A stretch of DNA of 64,000 nucleotides from Rapana venosa. Taxonomy: Eukaryota > Mollusca > Gastropoda > Neogastropoda > Muricidae. The stretch is taken from NCBI GenBank assembly GCA_028751875.1, contig CM054140.1:12505168-12569167 (forward strand), written 5' to 3'. A program made the position numbers and the translations under genes. How positions within the stretch are numbered: the stretch's first letter is position 1; each line of letters begins with the position of its first letter. The notes under the pieces were generated by a model. It ran no database searches. It saw only the letters and a program-made list of their open reading frames with translations, and was not told where the DNA came from. Shown here one piece after another: positions 30,840-44,296 of the stretch.

Positions 30840-32140
30840 TTCCCCCCATTAAACATAACATAACAACCCACTGGTCAACCAAAGCAGCCCCGTAAGTTTA
30901 TTACAGTACAACCCCAAGCCACCACTTGAACATACTGATTACACAATATGGTACACACATGCGTGAATGTACACTGCCATAAGTACAAGAATATCTTGTT
31001 AATACGACCCATATCTTGCAAAGAATAAACCACCATAACAAATTAAATGAAAAACACAGATTTTGTGTGGATTGAAAAGTGTTTTTTTCCCCTTCTAACT
31101 ATTGCCTAACAATACACATCATATGCATATAATTATATAATAACTGCTGCATAAATAAAAGAAATATTGATGGACGGATCTTGAAAATATACCTTCTACT
31201 AAAATAATACATACAGGTAAACAGCAATACTGATTCAGTGATATATCATTTGCTAGCATCAGTAAAAATAACAAAAGAGAGACATGATTATATACACTCA
31301 GCAGATTTTTTTGTATGTAAAACAGAGATCACATCATCAAGGCTTTAAAAAGATCTCCAGAGTTGTTATCTTTTTTCTTGTTTCTTTTTTTTAAAAAAAG
31401 TTTGGTTTTTTTTCAAATGAGAGATCAATTCTAACTACTTTCAGCAAGTTTTGAATGTAATTTTCAATTGACTTCCACTATTTAAAAGCAATTCAGTTTC
31501 AACATGAGAAAGGGAAAAAAAAAAAAAATTTCAGTCTTTCATTTTAAAAAAAAAGAAGAAAGAAAATCTTTGATGAAGCATAATAGTATAAGAGAGCAGA
31601 TGAAAGAGATGGTTATGAGAGAGAGAGATAGAGAGAGAAAGAGACAGACAGAGAGACAGAGAGAGAGAAAGAGACAGAGAGGCTGAGAGATATCACAGAT
31701 TGGCGGTGTAGAGTTGTAGTCAGGGTGAGGTCGTGAAGAGATACACTGATCTCACCGGCACACCTTGGATGGACTGTTGCTTTCACCCACCCTGCAACCA
31801 CAAAGCTACACAGGTCACACCCATCCTAACGCCAACAGCCCTTGCCAATAATAACAAGCCGTAACAGATAGGTACCAGAGAATGCCCCTGGTTCTCTGTC
31901 ACACACGAAGTATTTAGTTACTCAATTCAAAATCAACATTTTTTATTTTTTTATCTGTTGGCAACACACTGACTTTTGATTTGAATCGGGTTAAATACAG
32001 GTAAGAACTATTCTAGAACAACGTGGAGTGTCTACGCTTCTTCTCATTCAGCTTGTGCAAACTTAACCAATTTTAGTTATTCATTTTTTTTTAAAGCATC
32101 CTACTGTGCTCATATCGTTAGTCCAGTTCTGAGAATGAAG
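30840..32140. other. Intergenic sequence, nothing recognised
   Basis: AT-rich sequence with a GA tract at 31615-31685. No exon, SINE head or conserved frame is seen. Confidence 0.3.
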
Positions 32141-32164
32141 ACCGCTCAACTTCTCGGGGGTCCA

Positions 32165-32690
32165 CATTTTTGGGCACGATCCACCTCTTGAAAATCCACA
32201 TCTTCAGCCCTGACCCACCTCTTGAATGTCCCCATCTTTGGCCTGATCCACCTCTTGAATGTCCCCATCTCCAGCCTGATCCACCTCTTGAATGTCCCCA
32301 TCTCCAGCCTGATCCACCTCTTGAATGTCCCCATCTCCAGCCTGATCCACCTCTTGAATGTCCCCATCTCCAGCCTGATCCACCTCTTGAATGTCCCCAT
32401 CTCCAGCCTGATCCACCTCTTCAATGTCCCCATCTCCAGCCTGATCCACCTCTTGAATGTCCCCATCTCCAGCCTGATCCACCTCTTGAATGTCCCCATC
32501 TCCAGCCTGATCCACCTCTTCAATGTCCCCATCTTCAGCCTGATCCACCTCTTCAATGTCCCCATCTTCAGCCTGATCCCCACACCTCTTGAATGTCCCC
32601 ATCTCCAGCCTGATCCACCTCTTCAATGTCCCCATCTCCAGCCTGATCCACCTCTTGAATGTCCCCATCTTTGACCTTTACTGGCTGTTT
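32165..32690. repeat. 33-bp minisatellite
   Basis: The unit is CTTGAATGTCCCCATCTCCA then GCCTGATCCACCT, about 15 copies, very homogeneous in the middle and degenerate at both ends. The period is divisible by three, so both strands are open over 140 or more codons. No start, splice or family signal supports translation. Confidence 0.95.
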
Positions 32691-33174
32691 GCATCTTTAT
32701 GCCAGATCCACATCTCAGATGTCGACATCTGTGTGTCAGGGTCACATCTCGAACGTCTTCATTTCCTTAGGTCGTATTTAGTACATTGCATCTCGCTGAA
32801 CTAAAACGTCAATGAAATTTGATTGTGCTTTTCCTGACATCCCAAGTAAATTACAGAAATGTATATAAGTTTATGTATCATGTAGTGGATATGTACAATG
32901 TACAATTAAAAAAAAAATCCAATCGAAATGTGTTGGCAGTTTCTATCTGTCATATCTTACGGGCTAAAAAAAAAGTTCCAGCTGATTTGATTTCAGAAAA
33001 TGATGAACAGTGAAAAGAAGGATATGTGCCATCATTTTCAGCTGAGCACCACTGTTACAATAATATAATTATGCTGAGCTGGGTTCCAGCCTATAGGTGC
33101 CAGAGTAAATGAGTATAATATGGTGGTTCCCTCTTTGCTACACAAGAAGTCTGTAAGAGCATTTCACTACTTTG

Positions 33175-33330
<156 letters not shown>

Positions 33331-33677
33331 GTTATTATTCTGTATACCCATATATTTGCAAAAAACCCTGAACATTGAGGAACAAGAATTTGTAGTGTAA
33401 ACAATCCCTCTTAAAAAGTCATGGCGTCGGCATTCAGTTGTAATACAATTTTATATATTTTACTTTTGTTGAATCGAAAGAACGAAGGCAAATGAGACTC
33501 AGTTACAAAAAAGTTAGCCCATCCCAGAATATTTTGAATAATTCATCTTCAAAAACTATTCAAGCCTATCTCCACCCTGCTGCTCTCCCTTCACTTCTTT
33601 ATTGTCTCCCTTTACTTCCTACAAAAACGCAGTGGCACCCCTTAAACACAGTTTCTCTTCTGCATGAAAGCATTTAC

Positions 33678-33680
<3 letters not shown>

Positions 33681-33750
<70 letters not shown>
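33681..33750. repeat. (GA)n microsatellite
   Basis: About 70 bases of pure AG. Confidence 0.97.
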
Positions 33751-33751
<1 letters not shown>

Positions 33752-33759
33752 TGTTTCCA

Positions 33760-34800
33760 AGGGTGACACATAAGTTTAAACATTTTTTTCCATCTTGTCT
33801 TGTCCTGAATAGGGATTGTTTTTTTTTAAATCAATAATGGCAAACGATAATTTCATCATAGAAAAAACAAACAAACTTAAAAGAAAATTCTTGACAAAAT
33901 AGCTCATGAAAAAGTATGTAGAGAGACAGAAACAGACACACAGGGGGAAAAAATAATAAAAGATACACAGATCTATACACAGACAGACCAAAAAAATAAA
34001 CAAAAATAAACGGCACAGCAAAGACTGACCTACCCCATGAAAAAGTACCCCGGAGAAGCTAAGCATGGTCAAGCCATCGTTACTCTGCTGACTGGTCCGC
34101 TGGCGCAGCCTCCCCTTCTGAAACCAGACACCAACCATCCATCCACGATCGTTAATAATGTCTGATGGGAATTACTAAGCTTTCCTTTGTTTGGTGATTT
34201 GATCTCTCTCTCTCTCTCTCCACACACTCCTCTCTCTTTTCCCCTTTTAAACCACCTGTGCATTCTTACTTCTCCTCTCTCCCTCTTCTCTACCCCAACC
34301 CACCTCTCTTTTTTTCCCCCTTTATTAAACAACAACTGATGCAATTCTAAACCTTTCTCTCCTTCCACTCTTTCTTCTCCCTTCTTTAACTTCCACTACA
34401 CTTTCTATTTACCCTCGTCTAATATCACTTAGATGAACATACGATTAAATTAGACACAAACAAACCACCATCTTTGACATCTTCATCTATCTCACCCCTC
34501 TTCTCCAGCCTCTATAATCTCTTCGCTCGCATCCTCTCTCCTCTCTCATTCTGTTATAAAGGCTTTAAAATTAAAATACTATCTGTACTTGAGGTATTCT
34601 TCATCCGTTCATTATGTTTCTATGCAACATGTATTGGAATGTTGATTATTACACACACCCCCCTTCCATAGGGCCAAAGCCTATAATGAATAAAATCTTT
34701 GGCATTCGCATTCGCATCTCCTCCCTCTCCTAGTTGTACTGTTATTAGACGGTGGAATGAAAATAAAAAACCCCCAAAAACCAACAATTGGTCTCTTATT
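33760..34800. other. Intergenic sequence, nothing coding
   Basis: CT-rich low-complexity stretches lie at 34200-34385. CTCGTCTAATATCACTTAGA at about 34415 resembles the motif at 38090. Confidence 0.3.
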
Positions 34801-34829
34801 CCTTCCAATGAAGTGAGATGTTAAACGTT

Positions 34830-35210
34830 TGCCTGCCAACAAGTAAACCGTGAGGTTCTGGGTTCGATTTCCAGCCTCGCCCTTTCTTCCCAGTTTGACA
34901 AAAAACTCGAACTGAATGTCAAAGTCCTTTGGATGAGACTATAAACCGAGGCTCCGTGTGCAAACGCACGCAGAACATCTTGCCCACACGTTACATCTTA
35001 TGTGTGCCGGTGGGAACAGATGACAAAATTTACAAAACCGCATATACACGGGGACTAGATGTAAGAAAAAAGCACATGAGTGCTTATTCCATTATCCTCG
35101 ATATAAAATGATAATTAAAAAAAAGTTTCTGAGCGCTTTGATTTGTTGCTTTTCAAGATTCAGCACTATATAAATTCCATACATTATTATTATTATTATT
35201 ACCTTCTGAA
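34830..35210 (+). mobile_element. SINE A-like composite with two consecutive 3' modules
   Basis: A B-box-like GGTTCTGGGTTCGATTTCC precedes the family A body (GAGACTATAAACCGAGGCTC, GGTGGGAACAGATGACAAAA), the hairpin AAGCACATGAGTGCTT and ATCCTCGATATAAAATG. The GCGC module (GAGCGCTTTGATTTGTTGCT) and (TTA)n follow. Confidence 0.8.
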
Positions 35211-35231
35211 AATAAAATGGAATCAATCAAA

Positions 35232-35236
<5 letters not shown>

Positions 35237-35290
<54 letters not shown>
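35237..35290. repeat. (CT)n microsatellite
   Basis: About 54 bases of CT that run directly into a SINE A 3' end. Confidence 0.97.
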
Positions 35291-35291
<1 letters not shown>

Positions 35292-35402
35292 GAACGGATA
35301 ACAACATTTACAAAACCGCATCCATACGAGGACTGGGTGTACAGAAAAAAGCAGAGATGAGCGGGTATTCAATTATCCTCGAAAATACAGCAATAAAAAC
35401 AC
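35290..35402 (+). mobile_element. SINE family A 3' end, decayed hairpin
   Basis: GGAACGGATAACAACATTTA and CAAAACCGCATCCATACGAG, then AATTATCCTCGAAAATACAG. The stem has lost pairing. Confidence 0.75.
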
Positions 35403-35854
35403 AATAATACAATCTCTCTCTCATATGAAATTTATCTTTCATTGAAATATTTTCCGTATATTTAAAAAAAAAAATTATGCCTAGAAGGCTGGTTGTCCAA
35501 TAAAAAGTATGTTTGCTTATGCCTTAAGCCTATTGAGATCAATTTCGTTCGATTGTTCTCTCTCTCTCTCTCTCTCTCTCTCTTGCTTCCTTTTTTTCTT
35601 CTTCGTTTTGTTCTGAACTCACCAGCAGCATTAGATAGTTTAACAACCCTCTCAATGTCTGGGCCAATGGCATTACCGTGAATAAATCATTCTAGGTAGA
35701 ATTCTCTGTCTGCCTGCATGCCTGTCTGTCTTTCTGTATGTCCGCCTGTCTGTCTGTCTGTCTGTCTTTTGAGCTGTGTAAGCAAAGCTAAACACAATCT
35801 TTTAGCTTTCTCAATAATCCTGTTTTGAATATGGAAAACAAGAAAAAGAAACTC

Positions 35855-36014
<160 letters not shown>

Positions 36015-36101
36015 TTTTTTTTTAACGTTTAAAAGCTTCGAAATGCTGGATAAGCATATGACATTCTGTGACATGGTTATCAAAACAAGCACCTGATTTC
36101 A

Positions 36102-36103
36102 AT

Positions 36104-36135
<32 letters not shown>

Positions 36136-36196
36136 CACGCATACACACACACACACACACGCACACACGCATACACACACACACACGCACACACGG
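36102..36196. repeat. (CA)n with GCACACACG variants
   Basis: CA array of about 95 bases. Confidence 0.97.
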
Positions 36197-36349
36197 AGAA
36201 CTGAACTAAAAATGGGGTTAGGAAACAGTGATGTTTACTTTAGATTTAGATAAAACAAAACAAAAAACATTAGGAGAATTTCATGGCAAACCGAGTCAGT
36301 CAATTCAAATACTTCACACACCGTGCGTATTATTCTCACATTCACAAAC

Positions 36350-36447
36350 AAGCGTGTGTGAGTGTGTGTGCATGTGTGCGCGTGCGCGCGCACGCGTGTG
36401 TGTGTGTGTGGTGTGTGACAGAGACAGAGACAGAGAGAAACAGAGAC

Positions 36448-36478
<31 letters not shown>

Positions 36479-36522
36479 AAGACTGACATACAGAAGTAGT
36501 CCAATTGATTCCTTTGGTTAAG

Positions 36523-36600
<78 letters not shown>
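36350..36600. repeat. GT, GACA and GA microsatellite run
   Basis: Successive GTGTGCGCG, CAGAGACAGA and about 75 bases of pure GA. Confidence 0.95.
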
Positions 36601-37059
36601 CACCAAAATATTCCAAAACGACCCCCCACCTCCCCCTTACCAACAAAACAAAAAGATCACCCCAACAAAGTAAAAACAACGACCCCCCCCAAAAAAAACA
36701 ACAAACCCCAAACAAACCCACACAGCAAACAACCACCACCTCAAAACCAACCAAAAAAAAAAAAAGAAAAGAAAAAAAAAAGAGTCCCCCCCCCCCCCTT
36801 TCCCAACCTCCAAACAAAACAATCGCACTGCCTCTGTTCCATATCTGATCTTATACTTAAAAACACATTTCTTGACTTCCCAATCTCTCCATCCACAACT
36901 CTGATTCAAGATTTAATTCAAGATTTAATGCCTTTCACCCCTTTTGGGGGTATGGACAAGTACGTGAACTGGAAAAAAAAATCTTGGGATAAAAATAGAC
37001 ATAAAGGGGGACAACCTGTGCACGTTCCGCGGCCCAAAAATACCCAAACCAAAACAACA

Positions 37060-37189
37060 CAAACACACACACGCGCGCACGCACGCACACACATTCGAAT
37101 ATCACTTATAGTGAAAAGACGTTAAATCGAAAGAACACACACACACACATCACACACAAACACACCAAAACCAACACAACACTCAACAC

Positions 37190-37220
<31 letters not shown>

Positions 37221-37330
37221 ACATACCCCCCCCCCCCACCCCGACCCCCCCCCCCCATCAACCCCCCCCCCCCTCCACACACACAAACACAACCCCCCCC
37301 CCCCATCCCCCCATCCCCCAAACCCCGCGC
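37060..37330. repeat. CA and poly-C cluster
   Basis: CA arrays are separated by C runs of 10-16. A copy of the TATCACTTATAGTGAAAAGA motif lies at about 37098. Confidence 0.9.
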
Positions 37331-37519
37331 CCAAACCAACCCAAAACCAACAGCCATTTGCCCATTTGCTGCTGCAGGGGTGAAACAAGGGGTTTGAGAG
37401 ACTAAACTAGCCCTAATAATACCGAGAGATAAGCGAAGAAACGGAAAAGGCCCCAAGCAGTGGTGTTTGGGTTGCTAGAAGCATGCTTTGCATGGGGAAA
37501 TCGATCTATTCTTAGTTAC

Positions 37520-38173
37520 CACAACAAAGAGGGGGGTGTGGGTGGTGGGTGGGGTGGGGGTGGGGTGGGTGGGGAGTGGGGGTGGGGGTTGTCATGGGAG
37601 ATGGGTTGTTATGAAAAGAAAACAAGACACTGAGAGACAAAGAGACAGACAGCAGACATAGAGACATAGACCACATAGACACAAAGAACACAGACACAGA
37701 TGCAAGCAGACAGACCGACAGACAGACAAAGATACAGGCACACAGAGGCACAGATAGACAGACACAGGCACACAGATACTCAGAGACACAGACACAGGCA
37801 TAACGCATACACACACACACAGACACTTACAACACCCAGACACACAGATTGCAGCACACATGCACGAATGCACGCACACGCATGCACACGCACACACCGC
37901 ATGCACGCACGCACACGCACGCACGCACACACCACACCACACACATGCAAACCCAACAAGAAATGCATCGCTTATTCCATGTACCATCTCGACATATACA
38001 AACACACACACCTCACACACTCACACACAACACACACACACACACACACACGCACGCACGCACGCACGCACGACGCACGCACACACAGTCGTCTAATATC
38101 ACTTAAAGTGAAAGACGTTAAAGCGAAGAACCAACACGCACCACACCACACAACACAGACAGACACACAGACA

Positions 38174-38216
<43 letters not shown>

Positions 38217-38480
38217 ACACACACAGAAGAAAACACAACTGCATGGCTGATTCTATTACCATCTCGATATCTATAACTATTTACTCACCAACAAACACGA
38301 CACACAGGCACAGACACACACAGAGAAAAAAAAAACAAATCATGCTTATTCAATGTACCACTCGATATACAACAAACAACACATCACACCACATACACAC
38401 ACACTCATCACAACACTACACATACACTGATCACACACATACACTGGAACACACTCACACACACACACACTTCTCTTTCC
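37520..38480. repeat. Microsatellite field (GGGT, GACA, CA, GCAC)
   Basis: Nearly continuous short repeats. Three relics of a SINE-A-like tail (GCTTATTCCATGTACCATCT at about 37970, with relatives at 38245 and 38345) and the motif at 38090 are embedded. Nothing coding is seen. Confidence 0.9.
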
Positions 38481-38518
38481 CCAGTCCTGTATCTATTGCA
38501 GCTAAGATTTTTCTTTAT

Positions 38519-38520
<2 letters not shown>

Positions 38521-38552
<32 letters not shown>

Positions 38553-38575
38553 GGGGGGGGGGGGGGGGGGGGAGG
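38521..38575 (+). repeat. Poly-G tract, about 50 bases
   Basis: Runs of 31 and 19 or so G are broken by one T, followed by G-rich purine sequence to 38625. The tract can form G-quadruplexes. Confidence 0.95.
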
Positions 38576-38629
38576 TGGAGGGAGAGGCGAGAGGGAGGGA
38601 GAAGGGGAAGGGGTGGGGAGCGGTGCATA

Positions 38630-39757
38630 GAAATATTGTGACAGATTATAGTTGATATCAGCATGCTGATGTATTTCCTTTTTGACGTCAAGAATCTCGA
38701 ACGTGTGAACCCAGAGATTATGAAATGAAGATTCAACCCCCCCCCTCTCCCCCCCCCTCTCTCTCCCCCCCCCTCTCCCTCCCCCCCCCTTCCCCACAAA
38801 AAACCCAAACCCAAACCCAACAACACCAAGAAGAAAACCGGTTTTGTATACGTGTAGTATCATGTGTTCCTGTCTGTTTCGCAATTTTATCGATGATTTA
38901 AAACCCCCCCACAAGAACAACCCAACAACAAAAACCCAACAACAACAACAACAACCAACAACACAAAAGTTTGGGGGATGAGGGGATAAGGGGATGGGGT
39001 AGGGGTGGGGTGGGGGGTGGAAGCTAAAACCCCGTAAACAAAAGAAGACGCCATCCGTAAGAACCCTGCAAAAGATACCCCACCACCCCCTTCCCCCCAA
39101 AAAAACAACAACAACAAAACAGCAACAACAAAAACAGCCCCAACCCCACAAAATACCACCCCCTCAACCCCCCCCCCCCCCACAAAACAAAAACACAAAC
39201 CACCCCCAAAACAACCACAACAAAAACCAAACCAACAACCCCTCTCCCACACCTCACCACCACCATCCCTCCTAAAAAAAAACCCAACCCAAATAACCCC
39301 TCCCCTCTCCACGCCACATACTCATAATACAAAAACCAACCAACCAAACCATCCCTCCGGCCCCCCCCCCCCTCCCCCCCTCCCCATATACACAGACGCC
39401 TTACAGAAAGCTTGATAATAATATTCCTGATACACTAGGGCCTCAACAGAATCACTTAGATAGTTTTTATGCCATGGATTTGTTTTGTTTTGTTTTGTTT
39501 TCTTGCTAAAAAAAAAAATGGGGTTAGGTTTTTGCAGCCTGCCATACGTGTAAACACACGTTTGTTTTCCCCCCCCCCCTTCTTCTTTCTGTCTGTTGAT
39601 ATTAGCAGTTGTATGTGCGTTGGCATAACAAAGATGTTAGACTAGTTGTTCCAAAAAAAAAAATGTCGAGTATGTTGTCTGGTTTCTTTTTCGTGTTAAA
39701 TTGTTGTTGTGTTGTTGTTTTCTTCTTCTTCTTGTTCTTGTTGTTCTTCTTCTTCTT

Positions 39758-39760
<3 letters not shown>
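38630..39760. other. Low-complexity C/A-rich intergenic sequence
   Basis: Many CCCC, CAACAACAA and AAAACCC stretches. No gene or named repeat is recognised. Confidence 0.5.

Positions 39761-39842
<82 letters not shown>
39760..39842. repeat. (AT)n microsatellite
   Basis: About 80 bases of TA with two TTA breaks. Confidence 0.97.
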
Positions 39843-39844
<2 letters not shown>

Positions 39845-40119
39845 TGAGCTAGTCTAAAATGAGTTTTAGGGGACCAGATATACAGTAACGGGAAAAAGGT
39901 TCCTGGTTGATATTGATTGGTGGTGAAATACAGTTTGTGATATATAAAAAAAGGTGTACGTAAGTGTTTTAATCATTCTGACGAAATTATTCACATTTTC
40001 TGAAGACAAATGGCTGAAAATGAACCGGCTAAACATAAATTGCCACATAGACTCATTACCAGTATATCATAAGTATGGATGTATCACTGTGTATAGTTGC
40101 CATATTTATCATCATTTAT

Positions 40120-40255
40120 TTCACACACACTCACACACACACACACACACACACAGAGAGCGAGGCTCGTGCACACGTTCTTTAGTGAGGGAAATGACGT
40201 GCGACTGTGGTTAGCATTTATTATCATTTATTTACATAAGTGAGTGAGTGAGTGA

Positions 40256-40311
<56 letters not shown>

Positions 40312-40368
40312 AGGGGGAGGGGGGGTGCGTGCGTGCGCATGTGTGTGTATGTGTGTGTGCGCGCGCGT
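40120..40368. repeat. CA then GT microsatellites
   Basis: CA at 40122-40156 and GT at 40240-40368, with GTGAGTGA, GGGG and GCGC variants. Confidence 0.95.
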
Positions 40369-40724
40369 GAAAGAAATCTAAATATTGAAAAAGCAAACAC
40401 TTCGCTTATCATTTCGTTTGCACTCTTCTAGACAAAACTATTTCAAGATACATGTCGTCAGTTTTATACGTACGCATTGTTTGAACTTTTCATTGTTTAT
40501 TTTTCTCTCTCCACTTCTTTCAATTTTGTCATTTTCTTTCCTCTTTTATATCTCTCATTCTGATGACAGACATACTCTGTTACTCTTTCCTTCCTTCCTC
40601 CCTTCCTTCCTCCCTTCCTTCCTTTTCTCATTCATCCTTTATTAAAATTGTATGTACCCTGTCATTACTATGTCCCTACCTTTATAGGGGCTCTTTTCGC
40701 TTGACCAAAGTTAACGTTCATTCC

Positions 40725-41130
<406 letters not shown>

Positions 41131-41518
41131 GCGTCCATAGAAACGAAGGTGTTATGACAACGACAACAACAACAATAAACAGTCGGGTGCGTTTAATGGA
41201 GACGAAAACTTTATGACGGAGGAGAACGGAGGGGCGTGGGGGGGTGTGTGGGGTGTGTGGGATAGATGCTGATAGCGAAGGGGGTGGGGGATGGGGGGGG
41301 GGAGGGGGAGGTTAGGGTGTGGGGGGAGGGAGGGGTGGAGAGGGCGGTAGGGAGAGGGAGGGAAGAGGAGGGGGAGAAGGTTGGCTGGGTGAGGGAGAAT
41401 TAAGGAGAGGAGGGAAGTGGAGGGACGGACGTCTTTCTGTTTCTCTGTCTCTCCCCCCCTCCTCTCCCCACTACCTCCTTCCTGCCTTAAGTCTCTCTTG
41501 CGTTTGCCTGCCTGTGCA

Positions 41519-41603
<85 letters not shown>

Positions 41604-41613
41604 GTCTGTCTGT

Positions 41614-41650
<37 letters not shown>

Positions 41651-41666
41651 TGTCTGTCTATCTATC

Positions 41667-41743
<77 letters not shown>

Positions 41744-41745
41744 GC
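41519..41745. repeat. (ATCT)n / (CTGT)n / (CTGC)n tetranucleotide array
   Basis: The array switches from ATCT to CTGT to CTGC to CTGT and back to ATCT over 225 bases. This suggests stepwise mutation and spread of point changes within one array. Confidence 0.97.
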
Positions 41746-41989
41746 CTGAATCCAGCTGATCTTTTCTCGCGTGTCTTTTCAGTTTGTCCGCGCTCTTCTG
41801 TGTCAGATTCTGTTTTGTGTGTCCAATTATGCGTTTTGCTTATTGTTTGTTTGTTTTGGTATCTCTGTCTTTGTCTGTTACTGTCTGTGTCTGTCTGTCT
41901 GTTTGTCTGTCTGTCTGCTTTAATGTGGTTGTTGCTGCTGCTGTTGTTTGTTGTTTGTTCTCTTCTTCTTCTTGTTCTTCTTGTTCTTC

Positions 41990-42172
41990 TTGTTCTTCAT
42001 CTTCTTCTGCTGCTCCTGCTGCTGCCTGCTGCTGCTGCTGCTCCTCCTCCCCTCCTCCTCTCTCTCTCTCCTACTACTACTACTACTACTTACTACTACT
42101 ACTACTACTACTACTTCTTCTTCTTCTTCTCTCCTCCTCCTCTTCTTCCCCCCCCCCCCCCCCCCCCCCCCA
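41990..42172. repeat. CTT/CTG/CTA trinucleotide and poly-C cluster
   Basis: Successive TTC, TGC, TCC, CTA and TTC triplet runs, then about 25 C. Confidence 0.95.
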
Positions 42173-42350
42173 GTTTAAAGTTGTCTTCAGTTGTTTTCGG
42201 TAGTTTTGCTTTCTCTGTACGACATGTCCATTTCTATATAATCTTCACGGACCTTTCTATTCATCTGTAAACAATTTGCAAGTCGGAACGTACACCTGTT
42301 TCAGATACTAATGTCGGCACGCACAGTTAACAACACGCATATGTATTGCA

Positions 42351-43904
42351 AGCAAAGACACAGGCAATCACCCTATCCTCCGAGAAGTGGAAACAGCAGT
42401 CAGATCGCTGAAAAAGAGGAAGTCAGCAGGGGCTGACAACATTCCAGCTGAGTTGGTTCAAGCCGGAGGGGAAGCCATGATCAGCGCCCTGCTAAGAATC
42501 TGCAACAAGATCTGGCAGACAGGAAAATGGCCAACACCATGGACACAGTCACTCATCATCACCCTCCCCAAGAAAGGAAATCTACAACAATGCCATAATT
42601 ACCGCACAATCAGCCTCATATGCCACCCAAGCAAGGTCATGCTGCAGATAATATTGAATAGACTGAAGCCACAAGCAGAGACTATCATTGCTGAGGAACA
42701 AGCAGGTTTCAGAGCAGGGCGCAGCACAACAGAACAGATATTCAACCTCAGAATACTATGTGAGCGGTACCTTCAACATCAACAAGACCTTTACCATGTA
42801 TTTATCGATTTTAAGAAGGCATCTGACAGGGTGTGGCATGCAGCTTTGTGGGCAACCATGAATTAATACAGCATCAATGCAAACCTGATCAGAGTCATCA
42901 AACAGCTGTACAGCGAGGCCACCAGTGCAGTGTACTACAACAACAACATTGGAGAATGGTTTCGAACAACAGTTGGAGTAAGGCAGGGCTGTCTACTCTC
43001 ACCCACTCTTTTCAACATCTTCCTTGAGAGAATCATGGCTGATGCACTGGAACATCACGAAGGATAAGTCAGCATTGGTGGCAGAACCATCACAAACCTC
43101 CGCTTCGCAGATGACATTGATGGAATAGCAGGATCAGAAAAAGAGCTTGCCAGCCTAACAGAACACCTGAATAAGGCCTCCAAAACATACGGCATGGAAA
43201 TCAGTGCAGAGAAGACCAAACTGATGACTAATAACACCAACGGCATTAGCACTGATATCAGGGTTAATGACCAGAAGCTGGAAACAGTTCAAAGCTTCAA
43301 GTATCTGGGAGCCATTGTATCAGACCAGGGATCCAAGCCAGAAGTAGTATGCAGGACTGCACAGACAATAACAGCACTGTCAAAACTAAACACCATCTGG
43401 AGAGATAAAAATATCTCACTTATCTCTAAGATCAGAGTAATGTGCTCCCTTGTCATATCCACATTTCTGTATGCCTGTGAATCATGGACCCTGACTGCAG
43501 ATTTGGAGAGAAGAGTACAGGCGGTGGAGATGAGATGCTTTCGGAGACTCCTTGGCATCTCCTACAAAGACCACATAAGCAACGAAAGCGTGCATAACAG
43601 AATCCAGCAAACTATTGGACCCTATGAGAACCTTCTAACGATCGTGAAAAAGCGTAAACTTAAATGGTATGGGTATGTCACAAGATCCAAAGGACTTGCA
43701 AAGACAATTTTACAAGGCACTGTCCAAGGAGGAAGAAGACGAGGCAGACCAAGGAAGAGCTGGGAGGATAACATCAGCGAATGGACAGGCCTAGAACTCA
43801 ACAAAACCCTGAGAAAGGCAGAACAGAGAGAGGAATGTAGGGAACTGGTTGTTGAGTCTTTGAGGGTGCCCCCACGATCGTCAGACTACGGGACAGATAG
43901 ATAG
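42351..43904 (+). pseudogene. LINE reverse transcriptase reading frame, two stop codons
   Basis: A single frame from the truncation point to TAG at about 43904 contains two TAA codons, at 42864-42866 (within motif NxYSINANLIRVI) and 43065-43067 (just before VSIGGRTI). Each can be explained by a single substitution. All else in the frame is conserved, so the insertion is relatively recent but inactive. Confidence 0.9.
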
Positions 43905-43916
43905 ATAGATAGATAG
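42351..43916 (+). mobile_element. 5'-truncated non-LTR retrotransposon with target-site duplication
   Basis: The element encodes the reverse transcriptase domain and C-terminus of a LINE ORF2 and ends in (GATA)n. ATATGTATTGCA occurs at 42339-42350 and 43917-43928, directly flanking it. Family features are GADNIPAEL, LITLPKKGN with YRTISL, AEEQAGFRAGRST, FIDFKKASDRVW, GVRQGCLLSPTLFNIFLE, the catalytic FADD, and a C-terminus with GLAKTILQGTV and GRPRKSWEDNI. The reading frame is interrupted by in-frame TAA at 42864 and 43065, with no frameshift. The endonuclease and 5' part are missing. The clade (RTE, Nimb or a relative) is not assigned. Confidence 0.92.
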
Positions 43917-43971
43917 ATATGTATTGCATAATGACGACAATACAAAACGTCTTTCTTTTCCCCTCTTGCTG

Positions 43972-43975
<4 letters not shown>

Positions 43976-44032
<57 letters not shown>

Positions 44033-44090
44033 TGTGATAGTGTGTGTGTGTGTGTGTGTGTGTTGCGTGCGTGCGTGCGCGTGTGTGTTT
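43976..44090. repeat. (GT)n microsatellite
   Basis: About 110 bases of GT with minor breaks. Confidence 0.97.
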
Positions 44091-44136
44091 TAATTTATTT
44101 AAGTATCTATTCTTTTTATCTATTTATTATTTTTTC

Positions 44137-44296
44137 CCCCCGAGGATAATGGAATAAAAACTCAGGTGCTTTTTGTTTTACATCTAGTCCCCGTATGTAT
44201 GCAGTTTTGTAAATTTTGTCATCCATTCCCACCGGGCCACAATGGCTTACTCTTCTGAACAGCGGAATGGGTTTTAACGTGTGCGCAAGATGTTCG
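44137..44296 (-). mobile_element. SINE family A 3' half
   Basis: CGAGGATAATGGAATAAAAA, CATCTAGTCCCCGTATGTAT, TGTAAATTTTGTCATCCATT and TTTTAACGTGTGCGCAAGAT. The stem is partly lost. Confidence 0.85.

Noticed and set aside
32146..32674. Overlapping 140-150 codon frames on both strands
   Set aside because: All come from the 33-bp minisatellite and have no start context, splice sites or known domain.
37700..38641. Plus-strand frame of 313 codons rich in His/Thr
   Set aside because: It is a translation of CA, GCAC and poly-G microsatellites. His-Thr repeats are the standard product of (CA)n.
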